Position numbers and translations under genes: made by a program
Source: Streptomyces fodineus
Lineage (GTDB): Bacteria; Actinomycetota; Actinomycetes; Streptomycetales; Streptomycetaceae
Length of the DNA stretch: 64,000 nucleotides
Assembly (NCBI RefSeq): GCF_001735805.1
Contig: NZ_CP017248.1
Location: 2,666,001 to 2,730,000 of the forward strand
Direction: 5' to 3'
Notes under the pieces: generated by a model
The model's database searches: none
What the model saw: the letters and a program-made list of their open reading frames with translations, nothing else
Told to the model about the DNA's origin: nothing
In this document: positions 24,825-32,962 of the stretch, piece after piece
Numbering within the stretch: position 1 is the first letter of the stretch
Layout: the number at the start of each line of letters is the position of its first letter

Positions 24825-26300
24825 CTATTCTCCCGCTCCGCCGTGGAGACTCTGCACCGGGTTGGCCGTCAGCTCCGCCACTGCGTTCAGGTCGCCGCCC
24901 AGCTGGTCCACGGCCGCGTACGCGCTCGCGATGCACGCCGGGATGCCGACGCCGTCGTACTGCGCGCCGCACACCGCGAGGCCCGGCAGCTTGGCGACGT
25001 GCTCGCGGATGCGGGCCACGCGCGCGTGGTGGCCGACGGGGTACTGCGGCAGGCCGTCGGTCCAGCGGGTGACCCGGGTGTCGAGGGGCGTCGCGGTCAG
25101 GCCGGTCGCCGCGCGCAGGTCGTGCCGGGAGACGTCGACGAGGCCGGCGTCCTCGCGGCCGAGCACCTCGGTCTCGCCGCACCGTCCGACCGAGGTGCGC
25201 AGCACGACCACGTCCGGGTCCTCCTCGGCGATCCAGCCCCACTTCTGGGTGGCGAAGGTCGAGGCCTTGATGGTGCGGCCGTCGACGGGTGGCACGAGGA
25301 AGCCGCTGCCCTGAGGGAGGTGCAGGTCCGCGCGCCGGTAGGCGAGGGTGACGAGGGCCACGGAGGCGTACTCGACGGCGGCGAGTTCGGCCGCCGCGGC
25401 CGGGGCCTCGGCGCGCAGGAGGCCGGCGGCCGCACCGGCCGGGACGGCCACGACGACCGCGTCCGCGTGCAGCACCCGGTCACCGGCGACGACACGCCAT
25501 GCCGCGGGCGCGCGCACGTCTCCCCCGGTGCCGCCCCGGCGCAGCTCCCGCACCGGTGTCCCGGTCAGGATCTCGCCGCCTCGCGCGCGCACCGACTCCG
25601 CGACCGCGAGCGGCAGGGTGCCCACGCCGCCCTCGATGCCCATGAACACCGGGCTGGTCTGCCCGCTCGCCGCCGCCTTGGCCTGGAGCTCGCGGACTCC
25701 CTCCGTGAGGGAGGTGTGGGTGCGGGCGGCCTGGAAGAGCTGCGGGACGGCCGAGCGCATCGAGATGCGGTACGCGTCGCCCGCGTACACCCCGCCGAGC
25801 AGGGGCTCGACCAGGCGGTCGACGACCTCGCGGCCGAGCCGGTCGGCGACGAACTCCCCCACCGCCACATCGTCTCCGACCTCGGTGCGCGGCAGGTCGG
25901 CGTCGCGCTCGATGCGGGCCAGGCCCTCGTCGGACAGCACACCGGTGAGCGCGGCGGCCGTGCCGGGCACGCCCATCACATGGCCCTTGGGCATGGGGCG
26001 CAGCGCGTCCCGGGTCCAGATGGAGGCGGTCGCGGTGGCCGGCGGCTGGAGCCGGTCGGCGAGGCCCACCTCGCGCGCGAGGGCCACGGCCTCGGGGCGG
26101 CGGGCGAGCATCGACTCGGCGCCCAGATCGACCCGGACGCCCGCGATCTCGCCGGGCAGCAGCTTGCCGCCGACCCGGTCCGCGGCCTCCAGCACGGTCA
26201 CGTGCGCGCCGCGCGCGAGCAGCCGGTGGGCGGCGGCCAGCCCGGCGATACCGGCTCCGATGACGACGACATGCCCCGTACGCGTACCCGTTGCGCTCAT
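24825..26300 (-). CDS. hemY: Coproporphyrinogen III / protoporphyrinogen oxidase
   Basis: 491 residues. An oxygen-dependent FAD enzyme: the dinucleotide motif [16 protein letters not shown] starts near residue 12, and [21 protein letters not shown] and [20 protein letters not shown] are typical of HemY. In actinobacteria this family converts coproporphyrinogen III to coproporphyrin III (CgoX), which fits the chdC gene 5 bp downstream. [24 protein letters not shown] near the end is the conserved FAD C-terminal motif. The name CgoX would be biochemically more correct. Confidence 0.93.
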   Translation of the reverse strand: MSATGTRTGHVVVIGAGIAGLAAAHRLLARGAHVTVLEAADRVGGKLLPGEIAGVRVDLGAESMLARRPEAVALAREVGLADRLQPPATATASIWTRDALRPMPKGHVMGVPGTAAALTGVLSDEGLARIERDADLPRTEVGDDVAVGEFVADRLGREVVDRLVEPLLGGVYAGDAYRISMRSAVPQLFQAARTHTSLTEGVRELQAKAAASGQTSPVFMGIEGGVGTLPLAVAESVRARGGEILTGTPVRELRRGGTGGDVRAPAAWRVVAGDRVLHADAVVVAVPAGAAAGLLRAEAPAAAAELAAVEYASVALVTLAYRRADLHLPQGSGFLVPPVDGRTIKASTFATQKWGWIAEEDPDVVVLRTSVGRCGETEVLGREDAGLVDVSRHDLRAATGLTATPLDTRVTRWTDGLPQYPVGHHARVARIREHVAKLPGLAVCGAQYDGVGIPACIASAYAAVDQLGGDLNAVAELTANPVQSLHGGAGE

Positions 26301-26439
26301 GACCCCACTCTCTCAGACCCCACTGACACTCCTGCCAGGGCCGGAGGTCGCTCGCACCGGGGGCCCTCGTCCGAACGTTCCGGCATGCCCGGCCGTCGTA
26401 GGGACGTCACAGGCCGCAGAGCCCCCGGGGGTACCGCCC

Positions 26440-27429
26440 ATGCGCACATCACGTCCCGCACGACCCGCTCGCCCCACCAGGGCCCTGGCGGGCATCCTGT
26501 TCGCCGCCTCCCTCGCGCTCGCCGGATGCGGCGGCGCGGACGACTCGGGCGGCGGTGCCTCGGCGAAGTCGGCGGCGAACGGCGCCGACGTGGCCACCGG
26601 ACCGGGCACGGCCCACAGCGCCAAGCCGGCGGCACCCGGGACACCGCGGCTCACCCAGAACGCGATCATCCGCACCGCGTCCCTCACCGTCCAGGTCAAG
26701 GACGTGCCGAAGGCCCTGGCCACGGCCCGTGGCACCGCCGAGGGCGCGGGCGGCTACGTCGGCAACGAGAGCACCGGCCGGGACGCCGACGGCCATGAGC
26801 GCACCCGGGTCGTCCTGCGGGTGCCCGGCGCGAAGTACGACGAGGTCCTCGCCGCGCTCCAGGGGACGGGCAGGCTGATCGACCGCACGGCCCAGGCGGA
26901 GGACGTCACCGACCAGGTCGTGGACGTCGACAGCCGTATCAAGTCGCAGCGGGCCAGTGTGGACCGGATCCGCGCGCTGATGGACCGGGCGGCCAAGCTG
27001 AGCGATGTCGTCACGCTGGAGGGCGAGTTGAGCAGCCGTCAGACCGACCTGGAGGCCCTGCTGGCCCAGCAGGCGTCCCTGAAGGACCGCACGAGCCTCG
27101 CCACCATCACGCTGTCGCTGTCCCAGACGCCGGTGCGCAAGGCGTCCGGTGACGACTCCCCCGGCATCGCGGACGCGGCTTCGGGCGGCTGGCACGCGTT
27201 CGTCGCCATGCTGCGCTGGATCGTCCTCGCACTCGGCGCCGCCCTGCCGTTCGCGGCGTGCGCGGCGCTGCTGACGCTGCTGTGGCTGCGGGTCGTACGG
27301 CCCCGGCTGCCGCACCGGCGCGAGCCCGCGCCCGCGATGACCGCGCTGGGCCCGCTGCCGTCGGCCCGCCCGGTGCCGGACCCCGCCGGGGAGCAGCCCG
27401 ACCGGGACCGGCCTGCTCCCGCCCCGTAG
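26440..27429 (+). CDS. DUF4349 lipoprotein
   Basis: 329 residues. A lipoprotein signal ends in LALAGCGG. A DUF4349 domain follows: IIRTASLTVQVKDVPKALATARGTAEGAGGYVGNESTG, then the coiled-coil-like IKSQRASVDRIRALMDRAAKLSDVVTLEGELSSRQTDLEALLAQQASL. A membrane segment (MLRWIVLALGAALPFAACAALLTLLWL) and a Pro-rich cytoplasmic tail close the protein. So it is anchored by a lipid at the front and a helix at the back. No ribosome binding site of note before ATG 26440. Function unknown; it is divergent from hemY. Confidence 0.85.
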   Translation: MRTSRPARPARPTRALAGILFAASLALAGCGGADDSGGGASAKSAANGADVATGPGTAHSAKPAAPGTPRLTQNAIIRTASLTVQVKDVPKALATARGTAEGAGGYVGNESTGRDADGHERTRVVLRVPGAKYDEVLAALQGTGRLIDRTAQAEDVTDQVVDVDSRIKSQRASVDRIRALMDRAAKLSDVVTLEGELSSRQTDLEALLAQQASLKDRTSLATITLSLSQTPVRKASGDDSPGIADAASGGWHAFVAMLRWIVLALGAALPFAACAALLTLLWLRVVRPRLPHRREPAPAMTALGPLPSARPVPDPAGEQPDRDRPAPAP

Positions 27430-27438
27430 CGTGGACCC

Positions 27439-28833
27439 ATGAGCATGGGCGACGGGCGGGGCGGGGCAGAGCGACTGGTCGTGATCGGCGGTGACGCCGC
27501 GGGGATGTCCGCGGCGTCACAGGCGCGCCGGCTGAAGGGACCCGGCGAGCTGGAGATCGTGGCCTTCGAACGCGGCCACTTCACCTCGTTCTCGGCGTGC
27601 GGCATCCCGTACTGGGTGGGCGGCGACGTCCCCGAACGGGACTTGCTGATCGCCCGCACGCCCGAAGAACACCGCGCACGGGGGATCGATCTGCGGCTGC
27701 GCACCGAGGTCACGGAGATCGACGTGGCCGGACAGCGGGTACGCGCGCGTGACGTCGATTCCGGTGCCGAGTCCTGGACGTCGTACGACAAGCTCGTCAT
27801 CGCGACCGGCGCGCGCCCGGTCCGCCCCGATCTGCCCGGCGTGGACGCCCCCGGGGTGCACGGGGTGCAGACCCTGGACGACGGCCAGGCCCTGCTGGAA
27901 ACGCTGGGACGCACGCGTGGCCGCAAGGCGGTGGTCGTGGGCGCCGGCTACATCGGGGTGGAGATGGCGGAGGCGCTGATCAACCGCGGTTTCGAGGTGA
28001 CGGTCGTCAACCGGGGCAAGGAGCCCATGTCGACGCTCGATGCGGACATGGGCCGCCTGGTGCACCGGGCCATGGAGGGCCTCGGCATCACCATGGTGAA
28101 CGACGCCGAGGTCACCAAGATCCTCACCGGGCAGGACGGCCGGGCCCGCGCCGTCGCCACGCAGGACGCCGAGTACCCCGCGGACGTGGTGGTCCTCGGC
28201 ATCGGCGTCCGCCCGGAAACCGCGCTCGCCAAGGCCGCCGGCCTGCCGCTCGGTGCCCACGGCGGCCTGCTCACCGACCGCGCGATGCGGGTGCGCGGGC
28301 ACGAGGACATCTGGGCGGGCGGCGACTGCGTGGAGGTGCTGAACCTGGTCTCCGGCCAGGACCAGTACGTGCCCCTCGGCACCCACGCCAACAAGCACGG
28401 CCAGGTCATCGGCAGCAATGCCGGCGGCGGTTACGCCACCTTCCCCGGTGTGGTGGGCACGGCGGTCAGCAAGGTCTGCGACCTGGAGATCGCCCGCACC
28501 GGCCTGCGCGAGAAGGACGCCGACCGGGTGGGCCTGCGGTACGAGACGGTCACCATCGAGTCCACCAGCCGGGCCGGGTACTACCCCGGCGCCTCCCCGA
28601 TGACGGTCAAGATGCTCGCCGAACGCCGCACGGGCCGGCTGCTGGGCGTCCAGATCGTCGGCCGCGAGGGCGCGGCGAAACGGGTCGACATCGCGGCGGT
28701 GGCGCTGACCGCGCAGCTGACGGTGGAGCAGATGACGGCCCTGGACCTGGGCTACGCACCGCCGTTCTCACCGGTGTGGGACCCGGTGCTCGTGGCAGCG
28801 AGAAAGGCGGCGGCGAAGGTCCGCGCTTCCTAG
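27439..28833 (+). CDS. FAD-dependent pyridine nucleotide-disulfide oxidoreductase, CoA-disulfide-reductase-like
   Basis: 464 residues. FAD motif VVIGGDAAGMSAASQ, NAD(P)H motif VVVGAGYIGVEMAEAL and the terminal FAD motif DIWAGGDCVEV are present, then a dimerisation domain. The single active-site cysteine is Cys54 in FSACGIPYWVGG, as in the CoA disulfide reductase / NADH oxidase / persulfide reductase group. The substrate is not decided by this motif. It follows the DUF4349 gene by 9 bp. The stop codon lies in the first copy of a 14-bp tandem repeat. Confidence 0.85.
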   Translation: MSMGDGRGGAERLVVIGGDAAGMSAASQARRLKGPGELEIVAFERGHFTSFSACGIPYWVGGDVPERDLLIARTPEEHRARGIDLRLRTEVTEIDVAGQRVRARDVDSGAESWTSYDKLVIATGARPVRPDLPGVDAPGVHGVQTLDDGQALLETLGRTRGRKAVVVGAGYIGVEMAEALINRGFEVTVVNRGKEPMSTLDADMGRLVHRAMEGLGITMVNDAEVTKILTGQDGRARAVATQDAEYPADVVVLGIGVRPETALAKAAGLPLGAHGGLLTDRAMRVRGHEDIWAGGDCVEVLNLVSGQDQYVPLGTHANKHGQVIGSNAGGGYATFPGVVGTAVSKVCDLEIARTGLREKDADRVGLRYETVTIESTSRAGYYPGASPMTVKMLAERRTGRLLGVQIVGREGAAKRVDIAAVALTAQLTVEQMTALDLGYAPPFSPVWDPVLVAARKAAAKVRAS

Positions 28834-28858
28834 GCCGTACCGCTTAGGCCGTACCGCT
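28831..28858. repeat. Perfect 14-bp tandem duplication at a convergent gene junction
   Basis: TAGGCCGTACCGCT occurs twice head to tail (28831-28844 and 28845-28858). The first copy supplies the TAG stop of the rightward flavoprotein; the TAA stop of the leftward small gene lies across the junction of the copies. Confidence 0.9.
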
Positions 28859-29113
28859 GATCCTCGGCAGAGCGGAAACGGCCGCCGGCTGCTCCCCCGC
28901 GGGCTTCGCATGCGTGGCGGACGGCCGGGTGGACCTCAGCCGGTAGCTGACCGCCTCGTCCAGCGTCACCGGCCGCTGCATCTGTGCCGCCAGCCGCCCG
29001 GCCTCCTGACCGAGCCGTGCGACATCCTCCCAGGGGAGTCGTACCACCAAAGACACCTCGGCCTCTCCATCGGGCAGAGCATGCATGGCCGGAACCTGCG
29101 GAGCGTTCGTCAT
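28844..29113 (-). CDS. Small conserved hypothetical protein
   Basis: 89 residues without membrane segment or signal. The middle part (EVSLVVRLPWEDVARLGQEAGRLAAQMQRPVTLDEAVSYRLR) reads as a strand followed by two amphipathic helices, not unlike ribbon-helix-helix or antitoxin-like small proteins, but no family can be named. GAGGACAGG precedes ATG 29113. It converges on the flavoprotein gene and is divergent from the rhomboid gene. Confidence 0.6.
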   Translation of the reverse strand: MTNAPQVPAMHALPDGEAEVSLVVRLPWEDVARLGQEAGRLAAQMQRPVTLDEAVSYRLRSTRPSATHAKPAGEQPAAVSALPRISGTA

Positions 29114-29204
29114 CGCCTGTCCTCACGTCGGTTGAGAACACATACGCGCGCCCGCCCCGCCGCGTTCACCGGTTCGCCCGCCCCATCGCGGGCACTACTT
29201 CTGT

Positions 29205-30029
29205 GTGGTCATACCCGTCCATGACGTGAACCCGGTGCGCCGCACCCCCTGGGTGACGTACGCCCTCATCGCCGCCAGCGTTTTCGTGTTCCTCACCACG
29301 CCCGGCATAGCCGGTTCCGTGGCCGGCGGCAGCGACCTGGCGCAGCTGTGCCATCTGCAGGCCTTCGTGGACCACTACGCGGCGGTCCCGAGGGAACTGA
29401 TCCACCATCAGATGCTGCGGCTGGTCCCGACGGGAGACGTGGGCGTCGGACCGCAGGGCCCGGGCTGCGTGGTGGCGCCGCCCGGCTACGACAAGTCGCC
29501 GCCGCTGTCGGTCTTCACGGCGATGTTCCTGCACGGCAGCTGGCTGCACCTGCTCGGCAACATGCTGTTCCTGCTGATCTTCGGCAACAACGTCGAGGAC
29601 CGGATGGGCCACATCCGCTTCTTCCTCTTCTACGTCGTCTGCGGCTATGCGGCCGGCTACGGCTTCGCGCTGCTCAACGCCACGTCAGGGGAGCCGCTGA
29701 TCGGCGCGTCGGGCGCGATCGCCGGGGTGCTCGGCGCCTACATCGTGCTGTGGCCGAAGGCGAGGGTGTGGGTCCTCGTGCCGTTCCTGATCTTCCTGCC
29801 GCTCAGGCTGCCCGCCTGGCTGGTGCTGGGCTTCTGGTTCGTGCTGCAGGCGGTGTACTCGTCCGGGCACGCCGTGACCGGTGCCGGCACCGTGGCGTAC
29901 GCGGCGCATGTGGTCGGCTTCCTGGCCGGCATGCTGCTCGCCTGGCCGCTCAAGCCCGGCACGCCGCCCGCGCCGGAGCCGCGCGGCCTGCTGTTCGGCA
30001 GGCGGGCGCGGCCCCGTCACACCTGGTGA
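29205..30029 (+). CDS. Rhomboid family intramembrane serine protease
   Basis: 274 residues with about six membrane segments. The rhomboid hallmarks are visible: MFLHGSWLHLLGNMLFLLIFGNNVEDRMG, the nucleophile serine in LIGASGAIAGVLGAY, and the histidine in AYAAHVVGFLAG. These enzymes cut membrane proteins inside the bilayer. The GTG at 29205 gives the family-typical N-terminus VIPVHDVNPVRRTPWVTY; no ribosome binding site is evident, so the message could be leaderless. It converges with hemE, 1 bp apart. Confidence 0.92.
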   Translation: MVIPVHDVNPVRRTPWVTYALIAASVFVFLTTPGIAGSVAGGSDLAQLCHLQAFVDHYAAVPRELIHHQMLRLVPTGDVGVGPQGPGCVVAPPGYDKSPPLSVFTAMFLHGSWLHLLGNMLFLLIFGNNVEDRMGHIRFFLFYVVCGYAAGYGFALLNATSGEPLIGASGAIAGVLGAYIVLWPKARVWVLVPFLIFLPLRLPAWLVLGFWFVLQAVYSSGHAVTGAGTVAYAAHVVGFLAGMLLAWPLKPGTPPAPEPRGLLFGRRARPRHTW

Positions 30030-30030
30030 G

Positions 30031-31089
30031 TCAGCGGGCGGTCGTGGTGTGGACGTAGTCCACGAGCCGGGTCAGCGCGTCCGGGTCGGTGTTCGGCATG
30101 ACGCCGTGGCCGAGGTTGAAGATGTGGCCCTCCAGGCCGGTGGCCGCGTCCAGCACCTCGCGGGCCCGGGTCTCGACGGTGTCCTTGCCGGTGAACAGGA
30201 CCGTCGGGTCGAGGTTGCCCTGGAGCGCCTTGCCGGGGCCGACGCGGCGCTGGGCCTCGTCCAGCGGGACGCGCCAGTCGACGCCGACGACGTCCGCACC
30301 GGCCTCGCCCATGAGCCGCAGCAGCTCACCGCTGCCGACGCCGAAGTGGATGCGCGGGACGCCGTAGCCGGAGACGGCCTCGAAGACCTTCGCGGAGGCG
30401 GGCATGACCGAGCGCCGGTAGTCCGCCGGGGCGAGGGCGCCGACCCAGGAGTCGAACAGCTGGACCGCGCTCGCGCCGGCCTCGATCTGCACCTTCAGGA
30501 AGGCGGCGGTGATGTCGGCGAGACGGTCCAGCAGGTCGGCCCACAGCTCGGGGTCGCCGTACATCATCGCCTTGGCGTTCTCGTACGTGCGCGAGGGACC
30601 GCCCTCGACCAGGTAGCTCGCGAGGGTGAAAGGCGCGCCCGCGAAACCGATCAGCGGGGTCTGCCCCAGCTCCTTGGTGAGCAGGCCGATCGCCTCGGTG
30701 ACGTAGGGGACGTCCTCGGGCGTGAGGTCGCGCAGCCGGGCCAGGTCGGCGCGGGTGCGGATCGGATCGTCGACGACCGGGCCGACGCCCGGCTTGATGT
30801 CGAGGCCGAGGCCGATGGCCTTCAGCGGGACGACGATGTCGCTGTAGTAGATCGCCGCGTCCACGTGGTGCCGGCGCACCGGCTGCAGCGTGATCTCGGT
30901 GACCAGCTCGGGCCGCATGCAGGACTCGAGCATCGGGATGCCCTCGCGCACCTTGCGGTACTCGGGCAGGGAGCGGCCGGCCTGGCGCATGAACCACACC
31001 GGGGTGTGCGGCACGGGTTCACGCCGGCACGCCCTGAGGAAGGCGGAGTCGTACGTCGCTGTCGGCTGCATGCTGTCGTTGGCGGTCAC
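30031..31089 (-). CDS. hemE: Uroporphyrinogen decarboxylase
   Basis: 352 residues, standard length. It decarboxylates uroporphyrinogen III to coproporphyrinogen III. Motifs: [16 protein letters not shown], then [36 protein letters not shown], and C-terminal [17 protein letters not shown]. It feeds the coproporphyrin pathway whose two last-step enzymes are encoded 5 kb away at 24.1-26.3 kb. GTG 31089 is the likeliest start. It is divergent from the DUF3000 gene, 113 bp apart. Confidence 0.97.
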   Translation of the reverse strand: MTANDSMQPTATYDSAFLRACRREPVPHTPVWFMRQAGRSLPEYRKVREGIPMLESCMRPELVTEITLQPVRRHHVDAAIYYSDIVVPLKAIGLGLDIKPGVGPVVDDPIRTRADLARLRDLTPEDVPYVTEAIGLLTKELGQTPLIGFAGAPFTLASYLVEGGPSRTYENAKAMMYGDPELWADLLDRLADITAAFLKVQIEAGASAVQLFDSWVGALAPADYRRSVMPASAKVFEAVSGYGVPRIHFGVGSGELLRLMGEAGADVVGVDWRVPLDEAQRRVGPGKALQGNLDPTVLFTGKDTVETRAREVLDAATGLEGHIFNLGHGVMPNTDPDALTRLVDYVHTTTAR

Positions 31090-31202
31090 GGGAGCAAGTT
31101 TCGCATGCCCCCGGATCGGGACCTGCCCGGCGTGGGGCCGCCGGCGGCTGGCTACTGTGTCTTGCCCTGCACGAAGGCCCGGTTCCCCTTACTCTTCCCC
31201 GC

Positions 31203-31880
31203 ATGGCTGCGGCTCACGGACGAATGTCGGACGGCGCTGACGGATTGGACGACGTGAAGGACACCGAGGAGGCGGACCGGGGTTCCAGTACTTCGGGTCC
31301 GCCGGCTTTCCGGGCCGCGGTCGACGCCCTGCGCAGCACCCGGCTGCGGCCACAGGTCGAGGTGGAGCCCACGCCCGCCCCGCAGCGGCTCGCCCCGTAC
31401 GCGTACGCCCTGGAGGCCGTGGTCGTCGACGGTGAGCAGGAGCTGGCCGACGGACGGCTGGTGCTGCTGCACGACCCGGCGGGGCACGAGGCCTGGCGGG
31501 GGACGTTCCGGCTGGTGACGCTGGTGCGGGCGGAGCTGGAGCCGGAGATGGCGGCCGATCCGCTGCTGCCGGAGGTGTGCTGGTCGTGGCTGACCGGATC
31601 GCTGGAGGCGCGCGGCCTCGGCTACGGCGAGCCGAGCGGGACGATCACGCGGGCCGGTTCGCACTACTTCGGCGGGCTGTCCGAGCGGCCACCGGCCTCG
31701 CAGATCGAGATCCGGGCGTCCTGGACCCCCCGCGAGGGGCTCGGCGGGGTGCCGGACACGGCCTCCCACCTGGCCTCCTGGTGCGATCTGCTGGCCCAGG
31801 TGGGGGGGCTACCGCCGGCCGGTCCCGGTGATGCCTCGGTGGTGACGCTGCCGCAGCGCAGGGGCCCGCAGCCACGGTGA
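31203..31880 (+). CDS. DUF3000 family protein
   Basis: 225 residues, cytoplasmic. The DUF3000 core, an actinobacterial family without known role, covers about residues 40-215: PPAFRAAVDALRSTRLRPQVEVE, LAPYAYALEAVV, then EVCWSWLTGSLEARGLGYGEPSGTITRAGSHYFGGL. ATG 31203 or ATG 31224 could be the start. It lies between hemE and whiI. Confidence 0.8.
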   Translation: MAAAHGRMSDGADGLDDVKDTEEADRGSSTSGPPAFRAAVDALRSTRLRPQVEVEPTPAPQRLAPYAYALEAVVVDGEQELADGRLVLLHDPAGHEAWRGTFRLVTLVRAELEPEMAADPLLPEVCWSWLTGSLEARGLGYGEPSGTITRAGSHYFGGLSERPPASQIEIRASWTPREGLGGVPDTASHLASWCDLLAQVGGLPPAGPGDASVVTLPQRRGPQPR

Positions 31881-31885
31881 GATCG

Positions 31886-31902
31886 CGGTGGTCAAGCCAC
31901 CG
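31886..31902. terminator. Short hairpin after the DUF3000 gene
   Basis: CGGTGG (31886-31891), TCAAG, CCACCG (31897-31902), six bp past the stop codon. A weak terminator before the whiI promoter region. Confidence 0.45.
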
Positions 31903-32065
31903 GACCGGCCGCCTTCATCCACATGGGCGCCTTATTGACCATCCCTTTGTCGATACGGCCACTTTCCGACCCGAATCGCACCCGCGCGAACCGACTCGAT
32001 CTTCGGATGATCGATCGCGTGTCCGAATTGCACAGATTGTTACTCACTAGATCGTGATCATTCTC

Positions 32066-32093
32066 TAAAGGCGGACGAGTTTGCTGCCGAAGA
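32066..32093 (+). promoter_or_regulatory. WhiG-type (FliA-like) promoter of whiI
   Basis: TAAA (32066-32069), 16 bases, then GCCGAAGA (32086-32093) matches the sporulation sigma factor WhiG consensus TAAA-N15/16-GCCGATAA at six of eight -10 positions. It lies about 80 bp before the GTG of the downstream gene. In S. coelicolor whiI is a known WhiG target, so the site and the gene identification support each other. Confidence 0.75.
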
Positions 32094-32171
32094 CGACTGT
32101 GACCTTGAAAGCACGGTTCGTCCCGGCTTCTTCCCCCCAAGCCGGCCCCGTCCCCCCACCCAGGAGGCCTG

Positions 32172-32828
32172 GTGTCCGTTCTCCTCGAGCAGCCCGCAAG
32201 CCTGGTCGCCTACCGCCCGAACAAGCCGACCGCCATGGTGGTCGTGGCCGACCCGCGCGTCCGTTCCACCGTCACCCGCCATCTGTGGGCTCTCGGCGTG
32301 CGCGATGTCATCGAGGCCTCGTCCATCGCGGAGGCTCGTCCCCGCATCGGCAATCCGCGCGACATCTGCGTCGCCGACGTCCACCTGCCCGACGGCTCCG
32401 GCCTGACCCTGCTCTCCGAGACCCGCGCCGCGGGCTGGCCCAACGGGCTGGCGCTGTCCGCGGCCGACGACATCGGCGCGGTGCGCAACGCCCTGGCCGG
32501 CGGGGTCAAGGGCTACGTCGTCACGGGCACCCGTACCAACATCGGCCTGCCCGCCCGGCCCGGCGCCGCTCCCCTCGGTGCCGCCCGGATGCACCGCCGC
32601 CCCCCGGGTGCCCCGAGCCACCCGGGCGGCTACCGCGAGCTGTCCGGACGCGAGGTCGAGGTGCTGCGACTGGTCGCGGAGGGCCAGTCGAACAAGGCGA
32701 TCGGCGTCTCCATGGGCCTGTCCGCCCTGACCGTCAAGAGCCATCTCGCCCGCATCGCCCGCAAGCTGGGCACGGGCGACCGGGCCGGCATGGTGGCCGT
32801 GGCCCTGCGCACCGGGATCATCCACTGA
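32172..32828 (+). CDS. whiI: Sporulation regulator WhiI, atypical response regulator
   Basis: 218 residues. An N-terminal receiver-like domain (about 18-125) and a C-terminal LuxR-type helix-turn-helix (about 155-215, LSGREVEVLRLVAEGQSNKAIGVSMGLSALTVKSHL). The receiver keeps the phosphate-acceptor-like aspartate in CVADVHLPDGSG and the serine in ALSAAD, but has a single acid (VVVADPRV) where two are usual and lacks the conserved lysine (GYVVTGT). This matches WhiI, an orphan regulator needed for late sporulation septation and spore maturation in S. coelicolor. AGGAGG precedes GTG 32172. Gene order (hemE, DUF3000, whiI, rnd, fadA/B) agrees. Confidence 0.88.
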   Translation: MSVLLEQPASLVAYRPNKPTAMVVVADPRVRSTVTRHLWALGVRDVIEASSIAEARPRIGNPRDICVADVHLPDGSGLTLLSETRAAGWPNGLALSAADDIGAVRNALAGGVKGYVVTGTRTNIGLPARPGAAPLGAARMHRRPPGAPSHPGGYRELSGREVEVLRLVAEGQSNKAIGVSMGLSALTVKSHLARIARKLGTGDRAGMVAVALRTGIIH

Positions 32829-32900
32829 GCCGTACGGCGCAGCCCGCGGTTCACTCACCTGAACCGCACCTTTCACCGGCCTGACTGGTTTACGACCCTC

Positions 32901-32938
32901 CGGCGCCCGTCGACGGAACGTTCCGTCGACGGGCGCCG
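32901..32938. terminator. 38-bp perfect palindrome between whiI and rnd
   Basis: CGGCGCCCGTCGACGGAAC (32901-32919) is followed directly by its exact reverse complement (32920-32938), with no spacer. As RNA it gives a stem of 17 bp with an ACGU loop. It ends 24 bp before the GTG of rnd and 72 bp after whiI. It most likely terminates whiI but may also form a cruciform or an operator for rnd. Confidence 0.75.
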
Positions 32939-32962
32939 TCCACACACGGATACCCTTGACAG

